Positions 1 through 13,340 of a DNA stretch of 64,000 nucleotides are shown in pieces. Under the pieces are notes generated by a model that saw only the letters and a program-made list of their open reading frames with translations, was not told the DNA's origin and searched no databases. The DNA is from Sipunculus nudus. Lineage: Eukaryota > Annelida > Sipuncula > Golfingiida > Sipunculidae. Positions within the stretch are counted from its first letter, which is position 1; the number at the start of each line of letters is the position of its first letter. The translations under genes and the position numbers were made by a program. Location: positions 51,953,370 to 52,017,369 of the forward strand of contig CM049307.1 of assembly GCA_026874595.1 (NCBI GenBank), in the 5' to 3' direction.

Positions 1-515
1 TACGATGTTGCGTTAGAAATTCTGGTCCTAACAGACACTATCTTTGCCCATCTGACATTCAGGGCGCTCATATGACATATTTTACCTATATGTCGCAGAC
101 TTTGTCACCATGATCTAATTTCGGGTTTCCATGGACATTTGCGTACGACCTCCCGAAATGGTACATTTAAAGATTCCACACCTAATGGATGCAATTTGTG
201 CCCCGTCTGTTTGTCTGAGTTTTAATATGACATCATTTTTCACATCATTTTCTATAAGTCACGGTGACCTTATTTCATATTTCCCAGGACATTTGCTCAG
301 GACCTTCCAGAATGTGATGTTAGAAGTTTCTAGGCCTAATGAATACAGTTTGTGCTCCGTCTGACTGTCTGGTTGCTCATGATCATGTTTTGGACATAAG
401 GTCACAAAAAATATAAGTTGCGATAGAAATTTCGAGGCCTGACACATACGATTTGTATCCGTCTGACATTCAGGGGGCTCATATGACATTTTTTTTCCTA
501 TAGATCTTAGCGTAT

Positions 516-530
516 AGGTCACAGTGACCT
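516..530. promoter_or_regulatory. Perfect ERE-type palindrome AGGTCACAGTGACCT
   Basis: The sequence is identical to the consensus oestrogen response element core (AGGTCA-N3-TGACCT with CAG spacer, as in the vertebrate vitellogenin element). It sits in a repeat, far from gene A, so function is unproven. Confidence 0.4.
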
Positions 531-670
531 TATTTCATGCTTGCAAAGGACATTTGTCTAGGGCCTTCCAGAATTTAACGTAAGGAGATTCTAGGCAGGA
601 AACAATTTGGGTTCCATCTGACTGTCTGGGTGTTCAAAATCATGTTTGCGGCTAGTAGGTTACAGAATAT

Positions 671-685
671 AGGTCACCATGACCT
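671..685. promoter_or_regulatory. Second ERE-type palindrome AGGTCACCATGACCT
   Basis: Both half-sites are perfect, with a CCA spacer. It lies in the next module of the same repeat. A third module at 256-270 has one mismatch. Confidence 0.35.
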
Positions 686-1129
686 AATTTCAAGTATGCA
701 AGGAGATTTCCCTAGGACCTCTCTGGATGTACAGTTAGAAGTTTCTAGGTCTAACGTTTTCGATTTGTGCTCTGTTAACGGACGGACGACGAGCAAAGGG
801 TAATCGCTTTAACTCAGATGACTAACAGTCAGCTGTGCTAAAATTGATACAAAGGCTATAATATCTCAATACTGAATGCATCGATTGTCAAGATTTCTTC
901 TTTTAATATTGGTCATGGACAGCTTCATCAGTTGCTGGAAATGTAATGCCGGCGCAGTTTGTGATTTTTTTTCTATTTTCTTCCACAACCATTTTTGTTC
1001 GCTATTTTGGAGATCGTGAAACTACAGCAATCATAATGTCTTTCAACTGTGGTTTCACCTTGTCTGCTGAAACCTTGTCGGTTCATTGATCATAGCTAGC
1101 TGATTCGTTTCTTGAGACTAGTGGCGCCA

Positions 1130-2480
1130 TTTGAGTCTTTTTCGTTTTTTTTTCACCTATATTTTATAAATTTTAGAAACCGCTAAATATCATCTATGGT
1201 TTCAGTTGCTCAACTGTGGTTTCATCCAGTGTCATGAAACCTGGTGTGTTTATTTATAATACTGGTTCTATCAGGTAATAAAGAAAAATGGCACCACCTG
1301 AATTTTTCAGCCTTCATCAGCCGAAATATACTTCGTCTTTAGCATTCTTGTGATGCATTAAATATGGAAGTATTGAGTGTGGGTCCATAAGATTTACCAC
1401 ATGTTGTTTCTACCAATTCTCGGAGGAGTTATAAAACGGTTGTCCTTGACCTTCATCGTATTATTCTCTTGTACAAACTGTATAGACTAGTCTTGACTGG
1501 ATGCGTGACATATCAAACAATTAAGAACCCTGTGTGTCAGAATTTCAAAGTTCAAGATGATATTTTAAGTTATTCTCCATATGGTTTTCAGAAGATTTAC
1601 AGAAAATCCTGTATTGAATGTCCGCCTTTAGAGTCATGCTAGTGGATTTAATGCGGTGGAGCTTTGGTAACTTCATTGGGTTTACTGAGGATAAGTTGGC
1701 ATTTTGATTGCTAAGCACGATGGTGCTTCTGCATTCACAGCACTTATTGTCCTCCAAATTTACTGATTCAATGATTTTATTTTACCTGAAGTAACTGAAA
1801 GTCTTCTGAGGTTTTGGTATTGGTCTTTGTGCAAATGCCTGTCCGTCTCGTTTTCTTCCGCCAGTCCCTTAACAGGGCATAAATCATAACATATGGCCCA
1901 GAAAATTCAATCTTCAAATGCAGACAAGTAGTCATAGCTCAAATTCAAAGTTATCGGGTAAACATCTTTTAGGACATTCCAATTTTCAGGAGCAGATGGG
2001 TAAGTTGTAATGAAATTCAAAATATAAAATGATCATTAAAATCATTACCTACTATAAAAGATTCATGGCACTACATCTAATACTTAGTTTCTTTTTTACA
2101 TATGTCCCTATATCTTTTGAACATGACAGATTTCAGTCACTGAACCAACTTTTAGCAGAGCACTTTTGTATCCGCAACATATAGGGAGCTCTGACGAGGC
2201 TTCTGGGAATTATATCAGTATTATCCGTATTTGATTGGCTTGTAATTTTATGTGCTTACTGGTGTTGAAGAAATTAAATTGCTACAGTGGCCCGACTTCA
2301 ATGTTTCTATCTTACTGTTTCTAACTGTATATTTCTTTTTACGTATCATATCTTAGAACGACAAACTGTAATATCCTTTTTGTAGGGAACAAATGCTATT
2401 TATCATTGTTCAATGTTAACAGGTGTATAGGTGCTAGCATTTAAATATGTCTCCCTGCATATCAGCACTAACTTAATGAA
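1130..2480 (+). repeat. Duplicon segment, copy 1 (pairs with ~38620-39960)
   Basis: Matching phrases in the same order include GTGTGTCAGAATTTCAAAG, gtgcttctgcattca and tatagggagctct. The two segments lie about 37.5 kb apart in direct orientation, forming the left part of the tandem duplication that also carries genes A and B. No gene seen inside. Confidence 0.7.
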
Positions 2481-5400
2481 AATAAGTATACATGGATGGT
2501 GTTGAACGAAAGGCCCGATGGATTATTATGGAACTTTTTAAGCTTGGAAAACCTTTAACCTCTCGTTGTGCAACCTACATTTAATACACTTGCACTGTAC
2601 TGCTTTTTTTTAATGTGATGATCTGGTCAATGACCTTTTACTTAATTCCCTTTTGACTGACTCTCTCCTCTTCATAAATATATTTCGTGCTTTGTAAATA
2701 ATTGGTGTTATCAACACACAAAATAAGATATTCAATCAAGTCAATGTTAAGCGTTTTTTTTTATATTCAATTGTTAATACTAACATCGTAACATCTCTGT
2801 TGACGTCATTACATTAATTTAGCAGATGTTGACCCCAAAATCAAACCATCCTGCCGAAGTAATTGCGTGTTGCGTCAATAATTGTTTCCCCTAAAAAAGA
2901 CAACCTTCGCCCTATGCCGACAAGAACTTATCAGTTGATGTGGCTAGGGACATAACAGGATAAAGCTTATACCGATAATCTCGTGTCTGGAGACAGTAAT
3001 TGAACGCTGGCTCGAACAACTGCAGGCAAACAACTTGTGCCTCCTAGCATCCAGCTTGACCAGCCCATTTACTTAAGACAGCAGTGTGGGCACTGGACAT
3101 GGCGTTTTTAATTCCCGAACATCCTGATACTTATTATTTATCATATTTATTATGCTGTGTTAAAATGAATATTACAGAAACATGAAAAGACATAAGAAAA
3201 TTGCTGGCAAAGAAATTCGGCAAGGTTGGCATAATAATTTGATCTTGAATCAACTGCCTTGTAGGGTGATATGAAGAAACCGTGTATCAGGGCCTTTCAG
3301 TCAATGATAAACTTCATATTGGGAATTTTCTTTGAATTTGTCGTACATTCTGGTCTACAATTTTAACCTCGTATTTATTCAATTGATCATATTAATTAAG
3401 TCGGGTTCATAACGTATTTAATTAAGCTAACGGGTAGGGATTGTCAGTTTCGTCCGTTGTAATGAGTGTCCGACTGAGTCGCGCTTGTCTGCACAAACGG
3501 CTTCCTTTCTCCTCCATCTACACGAGGAGCTGCATTAGCGATATCCCGTATCATTGTACTTCCGCTCAACTCGTATATGTGCCTGTTCCTTAAAATACAT
3601 ATATAGGTTTCGTTTTGGAACCATATTTTTCTGTTTCTCTGAGAGGGAGAGACCCCACCTATACGTCTTCCTCTTTAACCGAGCATATCTCTGTTTGTGT
3701 GCCTATAATACTAGGCCTTCTTTGATTCAATTTATGACTTTGAGTATCATCACTGCTGAAAGGTGCTCAGTAAAATGCAGCAAATAAAAAGTGAGGTTAT
3801 TTACTGCAATGTCTATATCTGACAGACAAAATTACAAGGTGAGGCCAAAGTCAGCTCCTATCGTTCCATTTTTTATCTATTGCCAAACCAGGTACTTCTG
3901 ACTTCTGTGATTACCTCGTTTCCATTTTTATCGAGTGACTCGCCAGTCGCATACTATAATTACTTAACAAATAGTGGGAGAGCAAAGGAGAGCTACGTTA
4001 CCTGCATATATCACGATAACCACAATGAATACGACAGGTGATTCTAGCTTGTATAGGAATCAAACATGTTTCGCATTTCCTGATGTACAGAAACCAAAAT
4101 ATTGTTCACAGTTCCTAGTGTATAGGAATCATACATGTTTCACTTTTGCTGGTGTATGTAAGAGATCCATCCACTTGAAAACTAATAAGGAAAGGCATAT
4201 CTCCTTAAAAAGTATATTGAGAGTACCGATTATTTTCAATTTTTATTTTAATCGTTTTTGTTTTATTTGCTTAAATATATTTATTTAAGAAGAATTACAA
4301 AAGTATGCATTTCATAGCTTTTATTTTCTGTGCACATACTGTGAATAATAGAAAATGAATTATTTAAAGATATATGAAAAGGGCCTGGATGGGATTAACC
4401 CAGGAATTGTTGCACTTATATATATTGGGGATCTTATTTTGATTTAGTTTTATTAATCTTCCTGGCTGGATAATTTCAGGATTATTAATTTGAAACTATC
4501 GATTTTTTTTAATCTAGATATCTCATAATGAGATGTTCATAATTTGCATGTAATATTTGATCACCATTTGCATGATAATAATAATAATCTAATTATTTTT
4601 TATTATTATAATAATTTCACTAATAATAATATTATTATTATTATTATTGTATATTAGTATGCGTGCGACCTGTGAAATCCGTAAGAAATCACGATTAACG
4701 GCTCGAGAAACTGGGAGAACAAAAATTGTCGGGGCTCGGTAAGGGTGAGGGGATGCGAAGACGAAAACACTCGGAGAACAGCGTCCAGGGTATATTTTAT
4801 CTGTGGAAAAAAAATTGTGGGAAGGTGACGTCTATCTGCAAAGCTGAAAGCAAAATGACAGTTTTGTGAACCACCCATTTTCTCAAATTATTATTATTAT
4901 TATCATTTATATTATTATTGTTGTTGTTGTTGTTGTTGTTGCATGACAGCATAATTAGCATGAATTTTATTTATGTTCTTTCCCTAGAGGTCTTGCACTA
5001 TCATTAATACTTATCAAGAAATGCTACCAAAGCGAAATGATATAAGCCAATGTGGCACAGTCAGACTGAAAAATACAAATCAAACTCTCTCGAATCTTCG
5101 ACTGAAATACGGTAATGGGCTATTTAATTTAACTCTGTATAATTATATAAACAACTTGTCCCATATAACAAGGAAGTAAAGACGTTATAGCTAAATAGAG
5201 CACATTCAAAAGGTAAATCAACCCCCTGCTGTGCGAAATACCGAAAAACTAGGCCTACTTCGGTGGGGCTCCGACACTTCACCTTTGAACTTACATAAAT
5301 AAAATTGACAGCTATTGATCCCAGAGCGACAGTGCTTCCGAGCATTGAGGAAGATGAATTGTCACGTATGATTTTTCTTTGCGTATCAACCTTAAATATA

Positions 5401-5893
5401 TATTATATATTACAAGGTACTAAACCACTCAAATTCTAATATACCTGATGACCAGACGCTCTAACGGAGCACATAAATGGACATAAATCAAGCTTCTTCA
5501 GCACAAGAAATGAAATGGGTTTATCTTTGCCCATTCGGGATATGTGCGTCAGGCTCGTGTACACGTGTGTCACGTGAAGAACTAAGCGGGGCCACGACAT
5601 AACAAGTACCATTACAGATAATTTATATCTTCGAGTCAGATAACTGAACTAGGTGTGGGCTTTTTCAACACGTTATTTCTTTGGACAAAACAGAGGTTGT
5701 TCCATAAAACAAGAACAAGGAAAACACAACAGACCTGTGCATTAGAGGTGAATGTGTCTCAGTGATCATATTAAGGGAGTTAATTTCCTTGTCGTAACTA
5801 ACTGTCTCAGTTATGTCACACGAACCACTGAAGAAAAAGAAAAATTGGCATATATGACGATCGTAAGCGGGGTCATTAAGGTAAAGAGTTAGA

Positions 5894-5950
<57 letters not shown>

Positions 5951-6636
5951 GCTTTACAGAATATAGGCCATTTTTAAAATGGTCTTATCAGGGAAAACTT
6001 CAGTCACAACTTTGCATTGATTCTTTCTCAATTAGGTAAACGTAAAAAGCCTAGTTTAGAGACTTAAACAGGTTTCCACAAATCCACCTTACATAGAGCC
6101 TACGAAATTTATTAACCACTTAGTTGTCATGTAAAACTGAAGAAGGTAATTCATATCAAAAATATTCATAATAGGTTGTCCCCAGTTCGATCCACAAAGT
6201 AATGCTATGGCGTAGCCTCCGCTATTGAATAATTGTTCAACTGTTTTCTCGATACCTCGCAAAATGTCAAATATAGGGCTTTAATGTGTTTGATCATCAT
6301 TCTTAAAGAAAGGCCTATCTCATGTTAGCTCAGATAATTTTTCCTCTACTTTATAAGATAAAACAAGTATAAACAAGATGATCAAACCTGCATGAACATA
6401 TTATTATATAACAGTATGCAGGCTTTATTAGAGAGTAAAATTCAAGCTGGACGTAAACCAACGAAGCTAGTTTAACAAGTCGGGGGATACCTTTGTTTTA
6501 TGTAGGTTCTATTGCCGCAGCCGCCGCCGCACATAAATCTTGTTTGCGCGATTACTTGTTTCTTGTTTGAAAAAATATTTCACGGGTCTCTAACAGCCTG
6601 ATATGTGATAGATATGGGTGACAGAACGGAGCCTAT
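2480..6636. other. Intergenic, AT-rich, no gene seen
   Basis: Holds AAT/ATT-rich runs near 4569-4655 and 4888-4942 and a (CT)n tract at 5898-5947. Small open frames here match nothing recognised and lack splice-linked partners. Confidence 0.5.
5898..5947. repeat. (CT)n microsatellite
   Basis: About 25 uninterrupted CT units. Confidence 0.95.
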
Positions 6637-7470
6637 TTAAAATGGGGCCATGAACTATACTGGGAGCGTGACCTTGACCTTGAATAGGTCCATTTTTTTC
6701 GGGGGGGATATACAAATTCTTGCATGGATATATCCAAAAATTAAGTTGACCGAAAAGATCTTGGATAGCGTTTTCATGTACCAGAACCTGGTGGTCCCAC
6801 CTATTATCCCTTTCTTGTTTTTGCGCCTTTTAATACCCCATTCATTGCCCCTGTGTGCGTTATTAGTAAAAAACTAATATATAGATTTCTTTCATATTTT
6901 GCATATAATCGAATATAGGTTATGGGATGATGTGTATTAAATTAATGGACATGACCTTTCCTATGAGAATGGCCTTGGCCTTGAACATTTCCATTTCTGG
7001 TGATGATCACCCAAAATCTTAATTTATCACTAAGGGATTCATGGCATGGGCAAAAAATCAAAATGATCGAACATCTCGGAGAGCTTTTCCTTTTGTGGAA
7101 GGCAGGTGACGCCACCTGCTGTCTTATTCTTGTTTTTCGCGCCTTTTACCACACCCCCCCCCCCCTCAATTATTGCCTCTTGACTATTTTGTCAGCATTA
7201 AAAGTCAAAAACTATTGGACACATTTCTTTCCTACTGTTCATATACATAGATTGGAGTTATGGAATGAGGTTATTTTTTTTATTGGGGTAATGAATATAG
7301 CTATAAGTGTAGCTTTGATCTTGAATATTTCCATATTTGTTGAAAATTACGCAAAATCTTAAATATCTCAATAAGGGATGCATGGAATTGTCCAAAACAA
7401 CAAATTGACTGACGAGCTTGGACAGATGTGTCTTCTGTGGAAGCCAGGTGGAGCCACTTTTTGTTTCTGA
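6637..7470 (+). repeat. Tandem repeat, about 330-350 bp x 2.5
   Basis: Units start near 6637, 6955 and 7305, each with (g)accttgaccttgaa-like bases, then a TTTCCATTT..CAAAATCTTAA segment, CTTGTTTTT.GCGCCTTTTA and a genotype-variable C tract. The third unit is truncated. The open frames at 6650 and 7000 are homologous readings of this repeat, not genes. Confidence 0.7.
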
Positions 7471-7889
7471 GTCGATAAATGTATCAATCGTATGTATCTA
7501 TCTGAAATCAAAATAAAAAATGTCATATGATAAATTGTTGAAAGAGTTTGAAACTTATGACCTTGACCTTCACCTTCAAGGTCAAATACGCTGATATAGG
7601 ACTTTATGAACTTTATGACTTTATAAAGTGTTTAATTGAACCCTGGGCCTTGATCGATTATCGATTAGCATAATTCACCCCAAACCGATTACGTCGATAG
7701 CCCTGCCCCCCCCCCCCCAGCTCCATTATAACATATCAAGATAGGTCTTGCAAAAGTCTTGAAATATTTTTTTTAAGTACTGAGTTAAACCTTAACCTTA
7801 TCTGTTAAATGGTTCCGAGATTGAAGGAATAAGGTATATATGTTTGTGGATGTAACCACTTCTTTAACTAATCTTAAACTGTTTGTACA

Positions 7890-8205
7890 TCTGCAAAAAT
7901 CTATTTCGGTTTGGAATAGGTGTCAGGGCGATAGCACTAGCTGCCTGTCATTTATATTATATCCTGGGGTCAGCTAACTACTTGGTGTCAGGTAACAACC
8001 GAACCTGCGGGTCCTGGTTGTGAAATCATCCCCATTAGTTCATTGGTTTGTGAGTGATACACTGCTGTTGGGCACAGCCTTATCGTTATGCAGATCGCTC
8101 ACCCTGCATTGGGGCCGACCATGAAAAGTATCACCTCGGCTGAGACTTGAACTCACAATCTCCCCTGTGCTGTGTGCTCTACCTCTAGAACACAGAAAAT
8201 GGCAT
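7890..8205 (-). repeat. tRNA-derived SINE copy 1
   Basis: Reverse complement carries the family order: tRNA-like head with tagagcac box, gtgagttcaagtctcagccg B-box region, ggtcggcccc, then gtgtatcactcacaaac and the tail. Diverged from the 11114 copy, so old. Confidence 0.7.
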
Positions 8206-8716
8206 TTTCAAATTGCTGTTTTGTTTTTTGGTTGTTATGATATTTTTTAAAGATTAAATTGTATCAGTGTCACTCCTGAAGCGCACGAATGACGCATTGT
8301 CATAACTTCAAATACGAGTGTGGAAAGCTCTATATCTATGCGACGTGTTATACATGTTGACTTTAGACATCTGAACTTATGCGTTTATGTCCTCCAAAAA
8401 ACCTTTTATTCTTAACTGATTTATTTCTTACCATAGAATATAAGCTTATATGATCTCCCGAATTCAGTCAGTCCGTAAATTGACACAAGACAAATTGCAG
8501 CACTACCTTCATTTATAATTTCTAAATCTAGGGAGGTTTCGAGAGATCATATAAAATATTCTTTGTAATATATAGAGCAAAGCGCACTGAAATTAAGATT
8601 TTCACTATTTATTTTTCCCACTTTTCGTGATTCATTTTCAAATTTCAAATTTCTTTTTTATTAATTAGCAATTAGATTTTATTTAGGTTATCCACAGTGT
8701 ATTACTATAAAATTAA

Positions 8717-9180
8717 TTAGTTAAGAATATTTATGAACAACAGCAGCCATGCTTTGGATCGACCGTTAACAATTTCACGACTACTCTGCTGATACCTATA
8801 CTCGAACGCACGATCTGTACTCTGCTGAGTCCTGTGTGCTGTCGAGACCAGGGACCCCTGTAGAATGCAAGTTTTAACATAAGACTTCAATAAATCAATA
8901 AAACGCCTGGATTTCAACCTCGTCTATGACAGCTCTTTTTTTATTATACTGCCTACGACAAGAACCCTGGAAATTCAGACACACCTAACATTACCCTATA
9001 CGTACATATATCTTTCTTTATCGTGTACAAGCGTATGTGAAAAATAATATGCGGAACATAAAAATACCAAAGGAGTGTCGGATTCAGTAAACTCGGGCTA
9101 GGGCTCCCTTGAACTCCTGTCTTATCCAGACTAAACAGAGTGTCGCATGAATCAATGATCAACAGAAAAGAAAACGTGAC
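8717..9180. repeat. Dispersed repeat (related to 13740-13990)
   Basis: Shared phrases include taccctatacgtacatat / taccctgtacgcacatat, tctttatcgtgtacaagcg and gggctagggct. No protein recognised; the overlapping small frames on the - strand are in both copies but not conserved as protein. Confidence 0.55.
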
Positions 9181-9924
9181 ATGTATTTAAAGTTTATGTG
9201 TGAGGGAAACAAAACTTGACAGGACTTTTCTTCCGTGTTGGAAGAAACACTCTTTCGGAGTGATAATTATAATTATAGTAATATAAAATAAGGAAAAAAT
9301 TCAAACAGGTTGTTTCAGATCTATTGTATCATCGTTCATAGTCATAGGCAGAAACGAGTAAAAAGGATATACCTTTATAAGAGTTCTTTTTAATCCAAAT
9401 GTAAAGATATAACCACGTTTCCGCATCTACAATGATACCGTGCTAAATACAATAGTTAACGCTGTTTGACTAAACCATGTAACCCTATCGTTATTGATAC
9501 GCAAGATGGTTGTCTAAGAAACAGAAAAATAATCGATGGGCTTTGCCAACAGATGAATATGACAAACTTTAATACTTGTTATTTCTAGACAAAATTTACT
9601 CCTGTAATATTTCATATGCATTAGGATCTTATAAAATGGGGCATATTTTTATCAGATATCTAATAAAGTTCTCTCAGTATTATCAGTATAGGAGGAATAC
9701 ACTTATGTTTCCATTTGGATTGCTAGTTTGACTATACTGTGATCCAACCGAAATATAATCCTCTTTCTGATTTCCGAAATATTTGCTTAACTTCTGGATC
9801 TGAACATGGGCAGTCATAACGATACCTTTTTACCCGTATATATACAGGCATATCTATTCTCCGTGGTTATGACAGGAAAAGTATGGTGTTCTTTGTTAAC
9901 TGGGTAAGTAAATTGATCAGTAGG

Positions 9925-10230
9925 TTATAGCTCAGCTGACTGTAGTTCATTTGAGCTATAGCGATCGCATTTAGTCCGTCGTTCGTCGGGCTGGCTGGCC
10001 GTCCGGCCGTTAACAGGACAAAAATAGTAATTGTTAGACCTAAAAACTCCTAACTGTACAAAACAAAGGGAGTTTCTGGATAACTCTATGGGCGAAAACA
10101 TTATTTTGGGTATTTTATCCATGAGGCCCACAATCTTAAACGCAACATCAAGGAGGTACTGAATAAATGTCGTTGTAAACATTAGGTCACTGTGTCCTAT
10201 ATTCTGAGGCATTCTATCTGTCAAGTGGAA
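9925..10230 (-). repeat. Dispersed 'cagctcagctgac' repeat, minus copy
   Basis: Begins ctcagctgactgtagttcat and includes gtccggccgttaacaggaca and aggtcactgtgtcct, the reverse of the repeat family found at 1-830. A degenerate ERE-like palindrome is included. Confidence 0.6.
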
Positions 10231-11113
10231 ACAAATTTTCCTGCTTAGTCATACTGATAATTTGATAAAATGATGTAATTGTCTATGGCAAATGTATTTT
10301 CCAGGCAGATACGGGTATATACACCAAATTTCACAGGAATACTGAGCCTGCTATATGCTGTCAGGCGTCACCTGTTGGTAATTGACCTGTTTTATGAGAG
10401 CTCAGGTGATTTTCATCTTCTTTTCATCTGCGATCAACTGGAATATTCCTAACAGTATATAGGTATAAACATATATCCTCCACATTTCATAAATAATTAA
10501 CTTAAAAATATTCTCAACAATACATACAAAAAGAGCAAACTTTCAACTAGGAATTATACTAGAGTCAGGCTCAGTTTGTACTATTGCTTAATATCTGTTG
10601 AAAATTCCTATATCCAAGGTTATTCAATAGAGATTAACAGCTATAATAATCATAAACAAATAATAAAAACCTTAGGCATTTTGAGCTTAAACTTAAAATG
10701 GACAATATTAAAACACAAAATATATGAAATGTTAGTGAATTTTTCTTGCATTGATATATTGTCTATAATGAACCCGTGGGCCTTGATCAATGATCGGTCA
10801 GAATAATTTTCCCCAGCCCAATAACGTCGATAGCATTGTCCGTCTTGCAATTAGATAGAGCAAGTAAATCTTATTTGTGTCTTTCATCGACTATCAAGTA
10901 TACATACTTGATATCCGGTGCTCTCACTTTATTCTGGATAATTCTTATAAACACGGTGACTCAGAATTGTATTGATATCACTTGACACATAAAACAAGGA
11001 AGTATAGCGGGCACCTGTAGTTTGTGACTGGTGGACACTTGTGACAGCAGGGGGTCAAAACAAGAGGATGGGGGTATATCCCCCCAAACTCTTTTATCAA
11101 GAGTGGGTAATCA

Positions 11114-11471
11114 CCGGCTTCTGTGGCTCAGGGATACAGCACAGGCCTGAAGCCGGGAGATCGTGAGTTGGAATCCCAACCGAGGCGTTATGATTTTTTC
11201 ACCTAGTGTTGGCACTCTGCAGGCTTCATTTAAGGGCCGTGCCATTCGGTCGTGTTTCCCTGACAACCGAGTACGCCTTTCGGGGATTCCTCCGTGGTAT
11301 GACCCAACAATCGGGACGATTACGCACCCATGGCCCGCAGGTGCAGAAGTCAGCGGACCTGGTTAAGGCTAGGATGTAAAATGAGAGGAGGCTTGTGATA
11401 TTGCCCTGTCACCGGAACCGGAATGGAATACTGAAGATGTACATATACGTGGTAAAGTTAGCATTAAAAAA
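11114..11471 (+). repeat. tRNA-derived SINE copy 2, full length with target duplication
   Basis: The head ccggcttctgtggctcaggg provides an A-box-like TGGCTCAGGGAT and a B-box-like GAGTTGGAATCCC, followed by the family body and an A-rich end. It is flanked by a perfect 15-bp direct repeat, aagagtgggtaatca (11099-11113 and 11471-11485), the mark of LINE-mediated insertion. The small open frame inside is a repeat reading. Confidence 0.88.
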
Positions 11472-11634
11472 AGAGTGGGTAATCAATGTTATCACCCCCT
11501 GCTCCTCCGAGAATAAGATCTTACAATAAACAAGTGACCCATGGGTCATGACGGTCAGCTGACTAAGAAGACATTCACAAAACAAATTTTATCATATGAA
11601 TTCCAAATGTTGAGGTGGTATCCCAATTCAACTG

Positions 11635-12170
11635 AAGCTTAACTTGGAGGATATGGGTAACAGAGACCAGAGATATTTCATGGTTTACATGGATGTCAAG
11701 TTAGAGGATTCTAGATGCAATGGTTACGATTTGTGCCCTGCTAACAGACAACCATATCAGGCCTCAAAAATAGAAAAAAAATGTGTAAAAATTCGAGAAA
11801 AAAAATCCAGGTGGCACCACCAGTCTGCAGAAACTAATGTAACACTCCATGATCAATATTCATGCAAAGAATAATGGTAATCAATGCATTAGTTGTTCAG
11901 ATACTTGAGCTTTTGTATCAATTTTTTTATTATTCTGTGGGGGGGGGGAATTCTTGGGTCCCATAGCTCTGAGGATATGGGTAACAGAGACCGAATTTCA
12001 GGTCTCCTAGGACACTTTTAATGGACCTCCCAGAATGTCAAGTGTGAAGTTTCGAGTTCCAGGGTTACGATTTGTGCCCTGTTATAGGACGGACGGACAG
12101 ACAGACAGACGACGGACAAAGAGTGATCGATATAGCTCAGATGACTTTCAGTCAGCTGAGCTAAAAATGT
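11635..12170 (+). repeat. Dispersed repeat, two partial plus copies
   Basis: Two stretches each run gaggatatgggtaacagagacc to tttgtgccctg; the second ends ggacggacggacagacagac.. cagtcagctgagctaaaa. Same family as 1-830. A G tract lies at 11939-11948. Confidence 0.6.
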
Positions 12171-12609
12171 AATATGAATAATGAGAATGATGAACTGTCT
12201 TCTGCGTGATTGATCAGCATTAACAGATGACTTATAATTTATTTTGAAATACCTCATCCATACTTTACTTCGTGCTCACAAGCTTTAATGGGCGAGTTGC
12301 CAACCTAATATTACAAACAAATACCTGAAGTTGCTTTGGCGGAGAAGTTTTGAAATACATCATTTGAGTCTAGGTTAGAAAAAAATATGGTGGAAACTTT
12401 ATTTTTTTTAATCTTGGTTGTTTATTATAGACATGTTAAGGTTTACCCTTAATGTTTGCGGCCATAGTGTTTGCTATATTATTTCTATTAGATGAACCAT
12501 CAACCCGTCCTAAACAGATTGTTGGGGCCTTATTACACCATACAAAGTATCAATATTCATCATTATATGGTACATAATTAACATAAGCTAATTACTGTAT
12601 AATCACTTA

Positions 12610-12830
12610 AATGTAGCACAGCTGACCATAAGTCATCGGAGCTATGGCGATCAGCCTTTGTTCATCGTTTGTCCGGCCGACCGGCCCTCTAGCCGTCCGT
12701 CCGTTAATAAGGTATAAATTGTAACTACTTGACCTAGAAACGTTTAACTTAATAGCTAGGTAGGTTCTTGGCAAATCTCCTCAAATACCGAAATTCGATC
12801 ACTGTGACCTGTATTTGTTTAGTTATCCCC
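12610..12830 (-). repeat. Dispersed repeat, minus copy
   Basis: cagctgaccataagtcatcggagctatggcgatc .. ccgtccgttaataaggtataaat .. gatcactgtgacctg, the reverse of the same family with a degenerate palindrome. Confidence 0.55.
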
Positions 12831-13140
12831 TTTTTTGAGTGTGTTTTTAGCACTTGGAAAATCAGACTTGTGTTAGTGTCCTGTGCAGCAAACAAATTTT
12901 GCACCCAGTCTAAAAAATGAAACATTGTGCGTCATTTCGTTGTCACCATGTAAAACATATAGAAAAAGTAAAAGTTACCCAGTCATTTTAACTTTTCCAA
13001 AAACATTTGCAAATTTTAAAATTTTGGGCTGTTGATGTATGAAATTCATACTTAAAATCAAATACATCAATGATCATCTTATGGGTCTTTCTGAAATTGG
13101 GTAAGCTTATTAATCATTGATTGCGCATTTAGCTGTGCAA

Positions 13141-13340
13141 GACTTGTGGCGCCATCTACATTTTCTTATTTGTGTGCATTTTTATTAATATTTTCAGACT
13201 TTATACTTTAAATTATACTTTAAATGAGAGATTTCAGTTATTGTTGCCTATTTGTTTTGAAATTTGATAAGCTTGATTAGCTGTTCATAACTGGTGGTGC
13301 CATCTACATTTTCTCAATTTGTATGCATTTTTATTATATT
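13141..13340 (+). repeat. Short tandem duplication (~150 bp unit)
   Basis: gtggcgccatctacattttc and gtggtgccatctacattttc are each followed by tttgt.tgcatttttatta. Non-coding. Confidence 0.6.

Larger units (their letters stand above)
1..830 (+). repeat. Dispersed repeat with internal ~220-bp modules and AGGTCA palindromes
   Basis: Three to four imperfect tandem modules repeat phrases such as CAGAATGT..GTTAGAAGTTTCTAGG, TTTGTGCTCCGTCTGACTGT and AGGTCAC(A/C)xTGACCT. The 3' end (cggacggacgacgagcaaag..cagctgtgctaaaa) recurs elsewhere in the window. Non-coding; the small frames here are incidental. Confidence 0.65.

Noticed and set aside
7000-7362. 120-residue open frame
   Set aside because: Lies in a tandem repeat unit whose neighbouring units do not keep the frame.
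11114-11190. Possible functional tRNA gene
   Set aside because: A- and B-box-like sequences are present, but it is the head of a repeated SINE with a long tail, and no proper cloverleaf is evident.
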